Assembly: GCA_963682025.1 (NCBI GenBank)
Contig: OY821519.1
Span: 66,830,783-66,894,782 of the forward strand
Direction of reading: 5' to 3'
Origin: Cordilura impudica
Taxonomy: Eukaryota > Arthropoda > Insecta > Diptera > Scathophagidae
DNA length: 64,000 bases
In this document: piece after piece, positions 55,274 through 64,000 of the stretch
Layout: every line of letters starts with the position of its first letter
Position numbering within the stretch: the stretch's first letter is position 1
The notes under the pieces: model-generated
What the model was told of the DNA's origin: nothing
The model's input: only the letters and a program-made list of their open reading frames with translations
The model's database searches: none
Position numbers and translations under genes: made by a program

Positions 55274-55790
55274 CATGTGAGTCCGACCACAGGGGAAATT
55301 TTTAAACATCTAGCAATTTCCATGGCACTTTTTTAAAATCAAATGGAAAGCGTATCTACATATGTATCACTTATAGCAATCAACTGCTCTGCTAATATAA
55401 AATTATTTATTATTTCAACTGGTTAATTTTTAATTTTTCGTTTTTCATTTTTAATTTTTCGTTTTTAATTTTTTATTTTTCATTTTTTATTTTTAATTTT
55501 TCTTTTTTCATTTTTTATTTTTTATTTTTCATTTTTATTTTCCATTTTTCATTTTTAATTTTTTAATTTTAATTTTTTATTTTCTATTTTTTATTTTTAA
55601 TTTTAAATTTTTTATTTTTCATTTTTTATTTTCATTTTAAAAAAGGTTATTACATATCATAATTTTTTCACCAATACAATCATATGTCACACCGATGTCG
55701 TCTTACATCTTACGCTGTTTTTGTGATTGTATTGTGAAATAGATTTTTACTCTCCCTTGCGCGTATCGATGTTTACACATTAATAATTAA
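55274..55790 (-). mobile_element. Second copy of the 30.0-kb inverted-repeat element, expanded
   Basis: Reverse orientation to 30000-30347. Shares ATCATGTGAGTCCGACCACAG, AAAGCGT(A)TCTA(C)AT..GTATCACTTATAGC and, at the other end, CAATACAATCA, TGATTGTATTGTGAAATAGA and GCGTATCGATGTTTACACAT. A TTTTTAATTTTTCATTTT low-complexity expansion (about 55425-55640) fills the middle. Confidence 0.6.
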
Positions 55791-55797
55791 TTTTATA

Positions 55798-56151
55798 TCT
55801 ATAATATTAATAGGCTAGGAGATTACTTTTACCGATGTTTGGTTCTACCTTTTTATCTCGATTTTGACCAAACGTATATTATTTGAAAGGTAGTTCCTTT
55901 TAGCTGTTCACAAGATTTACAGATTTTAAAATTTTTTCCTATATTTTGAGTAAATTGCATTTAAAGTTGCCACCAACACATATATAAATTTATACATATG
56001 CTATGTGTGTGTTTATTAAATTTGTTAATGAGTTTGTTATCTTCATTCACAATAATAATAAACCAAAAAGTGTTGGTTTGTGAATTGGCTAAGTTGAGAA
56101 ATGAAGTTGGCTAGAAATTGCACTCGAATTTCGAGCGCTGGAGTCTGCTAG
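55798..56151 (+). mobile_element. Non-autonomous Helitron-like element (copy 6, best preserved)
   Basis: Starts TCTATAATATTAATAGGC at 55798 and ends CTAG at 56148-56151 before host T. The hairpin CTCGAA-T-TTCGAG (56123-56135) lies 12 bases before CTAG. A TC start, a hairpin 10-12 bases from the end and a CTRR end without terminal inverted repeats are the defining marks of Helitrons. No Rep or helicase sequence is present, so it is non-autonomous. Confidence 0.78.
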
Positions 56152-56625
56152 TAAGAATTAAACTGGTTTGATGCTCAAAAGGTCTATTCAAGTTTCGTTT
56201 AGAGGGAGCGGTTGCAAGAAGCACCTGGCTGCATGGCATTAATGGAGTTATTCAGATTTACAAAAATGGGTCTAAGTTGTAAACAGAAAAACAAAAACTT
56301 TATTATACACAATAATCTCCGTAATGCTTTGCTACGACATTTAGGACTATACAAAGCGCACGCTACCACAAAACTTCACCACAATTGGGCAATTCACAAT
56401 GGATATTGTATCATTGGATCTGTTGTATCGTGTATTACTTTACATTAGTGTAAAATTGTTGTTGGTAATTTTCATTGAAAAATCTGATACAACGATACAA
56501 CTTCATTTGCTATGTTAAGTAAATGTTGTGTATTGTATCATAACATATCAGTCCCAAGAGAATGGCAGTTTTTATGAAAAAGAAAAACCAAATACACTTT
56601 AACAGCATAAATAATTACAATATAA
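56152..56625. other. Non-coding stretch
   Basis: Contains a weak inverted pair of GTATCA...TGATAC type around 56405-56540. No gene recognised. Confidence 0.35.
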
Positions 56626-57428
56626 ACAAGTAAGAAAATTATAGTCGGTCTAGACCGACTATACGATACCCTATACCATGCGTTTAGAAACCCTATCTCT
56701 TAGGCCCAACTAACTGGGCATTGAAAATAAGCAAAAAACAAATTTGAGTGGGATTTTTATTAATTTTTTTGGCTGCAGATATGAAAAAGTTCATATCGGA
56801 TGCTATATCTATAAAGGGACTAGGTCCAAAAATGGACCGTTCCTGATCATGTTTGGTAAAGTCTCTTGTATTTTGCAGAAATACGTACAAACAAAATTTG
56901 AGAAGAATCAGTGCAATATTTTTGTTTTTTAATAGATTTAAGTGAAGATCGGGAAGCAGCTCTATATGGGGTCAAAGGGATCATTTTTGGACTACTCATT
57001 AGTGGATGTAATGAACGCATACAAACCCAATTTGAGTAAGATCTATATGACAATTTGGATCTTAAGGGAATTTATGTCGATTTCATATGGGTAATTTGTA
57101 TGGGGGCTAGGTCTGAACATGGACCGATTCTCAGCAATTTCAATAGCGTTCATCCCATGGCCGATAAAAGCTTATATACCAAATTTCATCAAAATATATT
57201 CATATTTGCGACCTGCAGTTTGATTACAAGCTTTACATGGACACACAGACGGACGGACGGACGGACGGACGGACGGACGGACGGACGGACATTGTTAAAT
57301 CAACTCAGAAAGTGATTCTGATTCGATCGGTATAATTAAAGATGGGTCTAGGTCAAATATTTTTGGTTGTTACAAACAGCAGCACAAAGTCATTATACCC
57401 AAACCACATAGTGGTATAGGGTATAAAA
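56626..57428 (+). repeat. Family A repeat, best reference copy
   Basis: Full-length, 0.8 kb. The left end has the perfect 20-bp palindrome TAGTCGGTCTAGACCGACTA at 56642-56661, followed by TACGATACCCTATACCATGCG; the right end is ACCACATAGTGGTATAGGGTATAAAAA. TACCCTATACCA and TGGTATAGGGTA form subterminal inverted repeats. The longest ACGG run in the family (about 12 units) is at 57248-57292. Confidence 0.9.
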
Positions 57429-57807
57429 ATGGCAAATAATACAAATAACGCATATACATCGGTAAGTTTATTTCTATAAAAATTAATATTTATATTTTAA
57501 GTATGTATTTTCTCTTCCAGTGTCAACCAAAACATTTTACATTTGTTTTCTTGTATTCTACATTAAAATGGAAGAGGTACGTAACTAAAACTCCAGGGTA
57601 TATCTTATGACCAAAAAGCAAACACCGACACGTGTTTTCTCTTATACGAAAAAAACAGAAGCGACGAAACGACCTTCCTCGTTGAATCGAAAATTACTAA
57701 AGAGAACGTTTTACATTATGAAAATGCAACTGACTGTTCACATCGAATGATTGTATTGTGTATTTTAATACAACATATAACATATAACACCTGTTGTGAA
57801 TTGCCCA
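57429..57807. other. Non-coding stretch
   Basis: Nothing recognised. Confidence 0.3.
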
Positions 57808-58170
57808 TATGTAGTTAGGGTATAATGAGTTTGTGCTGATGTTTGTATCTATCAAAAATATCTGGCCTAGACCTATCTATAATTACATCGCTTCTCTGTC
57901 TGTGTATCTATGCAAATCTTTTAGTCAAACTATTGGTAACAAATATAAATACATTTTGACGAATATTTTAACATTTCTATTTGTCCGCCAATGGACGATC
58001 ACTAATGAAGTTGGTGAAAATCGGATATGAAAATCTGATATGAACTTTATCATATCTGCTTGAAGAAATTCACCCATATTTGAATAGTGCTTAATTTTTA
58101 TATCCCCATAATTGGACCTAAGATCCGTCACTAAAATCATGGTATTGCATATGGTGTAATCGGTCCAAAT
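57808..58170 (-). repeat. Family A repeat, decayed
   Basis: GGGTATAATGAGTTTGTGCTGATGTTTGTA and TGGCCTAGACC identify it; most of the interior is deleted. Confidence 0.5.
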
Positions 58171-58299
58171 CATGCGTGCCACCCCTACTGGTCAGATTCG
58201 GTCCACATTAAGTTTTGAATACATACAGTAATACCCATCGGACTGACGCAAGTTTCTTGCTATCATAACATTGTTATCTTTTTTAAAAAGATACTTCTT

Positions 58300-58560
58300 T
58301 AAATTAAGGTACTTTTAAGAAAAGGTACTTTTTAACAGAGGGCACTTTAAAAAAATACTTGTTAAAAAAAGAAAATTTTTAAGAAAGCTTACTTTCAAAC
58401 AGGCACTTTTTTAAGAAAATGTTACTTTTTAAGGGAAAAAGTAATATATCAAGAAAATGTAATATTTAATATATATATATATGTTTTTTATAAAGGAAAA
58501 TTTTGAAAAAAGGCAGTTTTATAAAATATTTTTTTTTTTTATTAAAAACGTACTTTAAAA
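58300..58560. repeat. Degenerate ACTTTTTAAGAAAA array, segment 1
   Basis: Irregular repeats of GTACTTTTTAAGAAAA-like units. Equivalent units resume at 59155-59240 and 59695-59960. Confidence 0.65.
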
Positions 58561-58561
58561 C

Positions 58562-59155
58562 AATAAGAAATTTAAAGTGGTCTAGATCGACTATACGATA
58601 CCCTCTTCTATGCGTTTAGAGACCCGGTCTCGTAGGTCCAACTAATGAGATAATGGCATCATTATCGGATGCTACAGTTATATGCCGATTATGTTGAAAA
58701 ATGAGCCGATTCTGACCATATTTGGTAGGGTCGCTTATTTTTGCAAAAACAAACCAAAGTTAAGAAAAATCTGTGCAATATTTATGTTTTTGGTAGATTT
58801 AAGGGAAGATCGTGAGTTAGCTTTATATGTGGGCTATGACTAATAATAATCCAATAGGGTTTTTTTTTATACTACTGCTTAATGGATGTAATAAACATAA
58901 ACAAACACAATTTGAACTAGATCTATATGATAATCTGGATATTATGGCATGGGTCATTTGTATAGGAACTAGGTCTGAAAATTAAGCGATTTTCACCAAT
59001 TTTAATAGCATTCATCTGGTGAAAGCTTATGCACTAAATTTCATTAAAATATGTTAACATTTGAGAGCCGTAGTTTGATTAAAATGTTTACATGGACACT
59101 ACACAAAGACGGGCAGACGGACATTGCTAAATCGATTCAGAACGTGATTTTATAG
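58562..59155 (+). repeat. Family A repeat inside the ACTTTTTAAG array
   Basis: AATAAGAAATTTAAAGTGGTCTAGATCGACTATACGATACCC start; GGGCAGACGGACATTGCTAAATCG near the end. Diverged. The simple array continues on both sides, so this copy inserted into it. Confidence 0.65.
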
Positions 59156-59239
59156 TAAACGTACTTTTTTAAGAAAACGTACTTCTTAAAAAATATGTAA
59201 TTTTTCAAGAATATGTACTTTAAAAAGAGGTGTTTTTAA

Positions 59240-59695
59240 ACTCTTTCTTTTAACTCATAATCTCTGTCTGTTTGTCTGTCGTGGGTCAACCCCATTCCCT
59301 TTTATCAAATTGATCTGAAACTTGGCCCATAGCGTTGTTGTGACTACACATTAATTTTGGGGTAGTCACGCACAGTCGCGCATAGTCACGCAAAGTCACG
59401 AGTGTTCTAAATGACATTTCCCCTGATTCGATCGATCTGAAACTTGGTCCATACAATTGCTGTGCATACAAACGCACAGTCACGGAGAGATTTAAAACGG
59501 ATTTCTCCTCATCCAATCAACCTGAAAATTGCTCGAAATACTTGCTGTAAAGAAAGATTAACTTTGACATACTCATGCACAGTCACGCATAGTCACGCAC
59601 CACGGATAGATTAAAACCTCATATGCATAAGGAAAGAAAGAGTTTTAATAAAAACTTTGTTTTTATGGGGTTAGATAATTTTTTTAATTACTTTC
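59240..59695 (-). repeat. Reverse copy of the 41.2-kb tandem-array unit
   Basis: CTTTTAACTCATAATCTCTG, CGTGGGTCAACCCCATTCCC, GATCGATCTGAAACTTGG and the end ACTTTGTTTTTATGGGGTTAGAT are the complements of the array unit at 41720-42285. A single unit with about three subunits. Confidence 0.75.
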
Positions 59696-59965
59696 AAAAT
59701 AATTAATTTATTATAAAAAATGTGCTTTTTCAAGAAAAGGCAATGAGTAATTTAAAAAAGGAACTTTTTGGAACAGTACTTTTTACAAAAAAGAACTTTC
59801 AAAAAGGTAGTTTTTAAAGAAAAAAGGTTACTTTTTGAAAAAAAAAAATTGTTTTACAAAAATTTAGCTTCATAACAAGAAGTAAATTTTTTTTTTAAAT
59901 GTAAATTCCTTTAAAAATAAGTGTATTTTTTAATTAAGGTACTTTTTTTAAAAACGTACTCGGAA
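59696..59965. repeat. Degenerate ACTTTTTAAGAAAA array, segment 2
   Basis: Continuation of the array seen at 58300-58560 and 59155-59240, e.g. GGTACTTTTTTTAAAAACGTACT near 59938. Confidence 0.6.
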
Positions 59966-60059
59966 ATTTCAAAGCAAAGGCCTGTGTTTGTACCAAAAAA
60001 TAATTTTGTTATATTACGAATATCGTTTGTTTTTTAAATGAGAAATTTTCATAGACTTG

Positions 60060-60480
60060 CTGAAGACAAATGTTTCTTAAATAGTCAGGCCTTCGATCAG
60101 TGTGGTTAAAAATCAGCCCTTACTTCGTATTAATCTCAGAAGATACCACTCTGTTCAAACAAACAATCGTTATTTTTACTTTTGAGTTTTTGTATGGTTC
60201 GAAAACTGATTCATAACCACACTGCTCGTATACCTGACTTAAGGTGAGTGTGTTAAAGCACTGACCAAAATACGAGTGTATGTGAGATAGACGCAGGTTC
60301 AGAGAGATCACGGCCGCCCTTAGTAGAAAAATTTCATATCGAAACAATCTATTCAATTTTAACGTAGCAATTATCACATGTTCAATAAAGTCACTGATCA
60401 AGGCTGAAATGCCAGAAACTGATCTATTTAAAGGTACAAAGCAGTTGTAAATTGTAGAAATATATGCTTTATTCTTCTCT
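60060..60480. repeat. Uninterrupted relative of the Transib target repeat
   Basis: Includes an inverted pair GTCAGGCCTTCGATCAGTGT / ACACTGCTCGTATACCTGAC (60083-60242), the CACGGCCGCCCTTAGTAG site near 60305 where Transib entered the other copy, and TCACTGATCAAGGCTGAAAT with CCAGAAAC (60390-60420), the decayed equivalent of the hammerhead-like core at 47.1 kb. Confidence 0.65.
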
Positions 60481-60775
60481 ACCACGCACCATTGAAAAAA
60501 TATATATATGTTTATCTTATCAAATTAAACAGGCCGACAATAATACTAAACAAAACAGTAAAGCCAGTTATTTTGTTTCAAAAGTGCTAAAAAATGTTGG
60601 GAGACACAATAACTACTGAAAGCAACAGAAGAAATTTATTTCATCGTTTTCATAAAATAGAGAAATCGCAAAAAAAATTTCGATTCGTTCCCAAATTTAA
60701 AAGGGCTTCACTATAATTAGTTTCGTAAAATAATTAATACTTTCGTATATACTACGGAATAATTGGCTATAAAAT
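60481..60775. other. Non-coding stretch
   Basis: Nothing recognised. Confidence 0.3.
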
Positions 60776-60965
60776 TGTTACACTCTGTACCACTATGCGA
60801 TGAGCGTACAATGAGTTTATGTTGATGTTTGTAATTTCCATAAGTATTTGAACTATTACACCGATTGACTTAGAATCATTTTCTGAGTCGCCTTAGCGTT
60901 GTCCGTTCGTACATCGGTCTGTCCGTCTGTGGGTACAGGCAAAAATTGCATTCAAACTATTAATA
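60776..60965 (-). repeat. Family A fragment
   Basis: CTGTACCACTATGCGATGAGCG, CGTTCGTACATCGGTCTGTCCG and GATTGACTTAGAATCATTTTC mark the end region of an old family A copy. Confidence 0.5.
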
Positions 60966-61004
60966 TCTAAATATTTAATTATTTTTTTAAAATATAGTAC
61001 ACTA

Positions 61005-61860
61005 GTACACAATATCGCGCTTCGCTATAACCTACCGAGGATTATTGTCATGTTTTTTTTCATAAATAATTTTTCCTATGAAGTTTGTATTGTACAATTA
61101 AAATAGTTTGTTTTGTATATTTTTTATTTAAATTGTTCATTCGGTGCAACAATTATCAAAACTTTCCGCGTTCCTACTCTGTAGCAAAGTTCATGAGAAG
61201 AACATGGATTTTCCAAATTAAATCTAGCAACACTTAACTATTGGCCTTGAATTTAGATTATCGTTTGGCAATTTTTCATTTTAGCGTTTTGTGAGTTAGG
61301 CGATTTTTGATTTTAGCGATTTTTGATTTTGAAGATTTTTGTTTTTGGCGATTTTTATTTTTCGCGATTTTGGTGATTTTTGATTTTTAAATTAGCTTTT
61401 TTTTGAATTTGGAAATTCTGCCCATATTTTCCACGATTACTCACTTTGATAATTATTGTACTTGTCAAAAGTTTCAAGACTGCCGCCTAATTTTTTGTTC
61501 GACTACTCATATTAATATCTGATACACTTGTCTAAAGTGTCGAAGCTTTCCCTTTTATAGTACTCCAGTTATATGATATTATATATTTACTTTGTATGAG
61601 CGGTGATACGCCCACTGCTCCATTCACGCCCATATTTTGTTCGACTTAACATAAATAACTTATGTGCTCACTTTTTGAGTACTCCAGATATTTGTCATTT
61701 TACATTTACCTTGTATGGGAGATGCCACGCGCATTGATCCCAGTTTTTGTCCGACTACAAACATTAACAAATTTCCAAAGCTGTCTATATCACAGTACAC
61801 GATATATATAATATTGAATTATTACTTTGAATGGGAGGTGCCACTGCCACTTACCACTCA
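61005..61860 (+). repeat. Family B repeat, short array
   Basis: Head AATATCGCGCTTCGCTATAACC, a short GCGATTTTTGATTTT array at 61265-61400, then CCCATATTTTCC, ATTATTGTACTTGTCAAAAG and two further CCACGC/ACGCCCA blocks. Confidence 0.6.
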
Positions 61861-61865
61861 ATATA

Positions 61866-62199
61866 TCTATAATATTAATAGGCTAGGCGATTTCTTGTGA
61901 CTGATGTTTTGTTCTACCGTTTTTTCCCGATTTTGACCAAACGTATATTATTGGAAATGATTTTTTTTCAGCCGTTTTGCAGATTTACTGATTTATTAAT
62001 TTTTTCCTTTATTTTGAGTAAATTACATTTAAAGTTGCTACTAACACATAAAATGAGTTTGTAATAAAAATGAGTTTGTTTTATGTGTTGATTTGTGAAT
62101 TGGCTAAAATTGATTAGCATACATTTAGGGTCTTTATTTAATGAAAAAATAAAATTTCCTAGAATTTACGCTCGAATTTCGAGGGCTGGAATCTGCCAG
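61866..62199 (+). mobile_element. Non-autonomous Helitron-like element (copy 7)
   Basis: Starts TCTATAATATTAATAGGC and ends CTCGAATTTCGAGGGCTGG...CTGCCAG before T. The hairpin is intact; the terminal CTAG is mutated to CCAG. Confidence 0.72.
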
Positions 62200-63465
62200 T
62201 ATGATATTAAAAGTTCACTTCAAAAGTTCACTCAATTTAATTTAAATTCGAACGATTTATAAATATTTAAGAATATAATAATTAGTGGCGTAATATCGAA
62301 GACATTTCTTATTGCAACATTTCACTGACCTACTTATTGAAAAGGATTTCCGATTTAGTCTTTTAGTTGCAGCAACTCTCAGTATTATAGTGTAAGTTAC
62401 TGCAGCGTATTCCCAAAAAAAAAAAATAAAAAAAATCAACGTACAAACAATTACAGACAAAACAGACAAACAAAACATAATTAAAACGTTAAAATTCGTG
62501 TAACAATCAACTCATTCATACAACATGCATACACAACATAATTTCCCCAGCAAATATTTTTGGCAAAAACAAAAATCACTGATGCTACATGGCTTGAATT
62601 TGGATGGAGATGTTCCATTTCCCATATTTATTAAAGAATAATATAAATATTAAATATCTTACTAATACAGTAATTATTAATAAAATTAATAATGCATGAT
62701 CATGAAAGAAAATTAATTGTTCTATTAGAGGAGAAGAACTATCTTGTAAATTTAAATTTGCTCATGTTGACATTTGCTTCAAACTGATTGAAGTAGATCC
62801 AAATGAAATCCGTACTGGAACTGGTTCTGGCTCAGGGAAAACACAAAGGTGGTGTGTGAATGAGATAATGCTGGGAACTGATGCTAGAAAAGATGCTGCC
62901 ACCATAAGCGCTTTTATCATTAACATCAATGCCAGCCAACTTAAACCGCATACATTGAAGTGTAAACAAACAATTTTGTGAAAAGTTTTGTTTTGTTTTT
63001 TAACGAGTACATATGGTATATGGAGCATGAGCCCGAAAAGCACTAGAAACAATAGCAACACATTAACATATTTGCCAAAAACTATGAACAAACAGACTAT
63101 AAAGAAGACAATGTGGAAGTGGATGGAAGAGTACAAAGTGAAAACTACTTGAACTTAATTTAACTGAAATTGGCTGTGAGTCTCAAACTCAAATACGCAC
63201 GAAATTGCATGAAAGCAGAAAATAAGCAATTCTCGTACCAAAGACAATTACACATACACACACACACGAAATCAAAAACAGAATGGCACACAAACAAAAT
63301 GACTAAACAACGGAGTTGGTAAATTGAGATTTCAAGGAAAAAAAAGTGTAAACTATTTTTGCAATGAAATACCAAGCTGTATTGTGGTATTTACCCTCAA
63401 CAATCTCATGAACTGACCATCACTTAAGAATTTTTAGTATCGAGACACTAGAATCTAAAAAAAAA
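62200..63465. other. Non-coding stretch
   Basis: About 1.25 kb, less AT-extreme from 62760 to 63300, with open frames on the minus strand that lack recognisable homology (hydrophobic, Phe/Leu/Val-rich translations). No gene called. Confidence 0.35.
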
Positions 63466-64000
63466 AGCAAGTAAAACAATTATAGTAGGTCTAGACCAAC
63501 TATACGTTACCTTATACCATGCGTTTAGTGTCAGAATCTAAGGTGCAACTAATTGGATATAGCATAAATAAAATTTGAGTGGCATTTTTTTTTTATTATT
63601 TTTCGCCAACTTGTATGGAAGACTTCATATCGGCTGCTATATTTATATGGGGTCTATTTTCACGTATATTTTGCAAAATCAAATTTTATATATTCAAGTG
63701 AAGATCGGAACGTAGCTTTATATGACAGGGTTTATTTTTGAACTACAGATTATAAAGTGTAACAAGCAAACACGAACCAAATTTTAAATTTGGAATATTT
63801 AAGTGTGGACTAGCTTTGAAGACACACGGATTTTCACGATTTTCAATTGCGTTTGTCCTATGATCTCACAAATCTTTTATACAACATTTCTTAAAAATAT
63901 CTTCATAGTTGCAACCTATACTTTGATTACAAAGTTTATATGGACACACGGACGGACGGACAACGCTAAATCGATGTAGAAAGTGATTCATAGTCGATTA
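63466..64000 (+). repeat. Family A repeat, cut by window end
   Basis: GCAAGTAAAACAATTATAGTAGGTCTAGACCAACTATACG start and GGACACACGGACGGACGGAC near 63942. Diverged, with internal deletions. The right end lies beyond the window. Confidence 0.7.

Noticed and set aside
57248..57292. Regular ACGG repeats as possible CRISPR-like or regulatory array.
   Set aside because: It is a microsatellite of 4-bp units at a fixed site in family A; no spacers exist.
60120..60485. 121-codon minus-strand frame.
   Set aside because: Lies entirely in the Penelope-like/foldback repeat also seen at 47 and 51 kb, without a known domain.
62762..63136. 124-codon minus-strand hydrophobic frame that could be read as a membrane protein.
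   Set aside because: Hydrophobicity follows from antisense of A-rich sequence; no family recognised and no splice or promoter evidence.

Overview
The window is AT-rich nuclear DNA of a higher fly (Brachycera, probably a calyptrate such as a blow fly or house fly relative; this is an inference from the host gene and the style of the repeats). It has one clear host gene and a dense layer of transposable-element remains. No tRNA, rRNA, CRISPR array or prokaryotic feature was seen.

Host gene. Three plus-strand exons (2809-3068, 4073-4202, 11741-12441) join in compatible phases. They encode about 362 residues of the C-terminal cytoplasmic tail of a Dscam-family cell-adhesion receptor, most likely Dscam2. 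The extracellular and transmembrane exons lie upstream of the window. The main ORF ends at a TAG at 12439-12441, but the same frame stays open for 45 more protein-like codons to a second TAG at 12577-12579 and carries a good splice donor at 12521. Ten kilobases downstream are a Q-rich open exon (about 22009/22017-22486) and a short exon-like segment (22551-22615). Both have acceptors in the phase of that donor and may be alternative 3' exons.

Mobile DNA. The first long intron (4203-11740) holds a broken Tc1/mariner-type copy at 4.7-5.9 kb, two copies of a dispersed 0.6-0.8 kb repeat (family A) and one copy of a second family with degenerate GCGATTTTT arrays (family B). From 12.6 to 40 kb come foldback and MITE-like elements (14.2, 14.5-15.9, 26.3-26.8, 28.8-29.6, 30.0-30.3 kb), small non-autonomous Helitron-like elements, a piggyBac relic (23.1-24.3 kb), the 5' part of a non-LTR retrotransposon (24.3-26.2 kb), an old mariner relic (32.2-32.7 kb) and a second, longer Tc1/mariner copy (32939-34203) with an open frame but a 36-nt deletion beside its second catalytic Asp. 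A decayed Transib relic at 40.2-41.2 kb is followed by a two-level tandem array (41.2-42.3 kb).

The most notable mobile element is a nearly complete Transib (RAG1-related) transposon at 47229-51051. It begins with the heptamer CACAGTG, has a two-exon transposase with recognisable DDE regions and a single in-frame stop, and is flanked by a GGCCG duplication. It split an older repeat whose uninterrupted relative is at 60.06-60.48 kb. The left half of that repeat carries a hammerhead-ribozyme-like core on the minus strand, as in Penelope-like elements. The rest of the window (52-64 kb) is a mosaic of family A, Helitron-like, foldback and SINE-like repeats and simple-sequence arrays, with no further host gene recognised.
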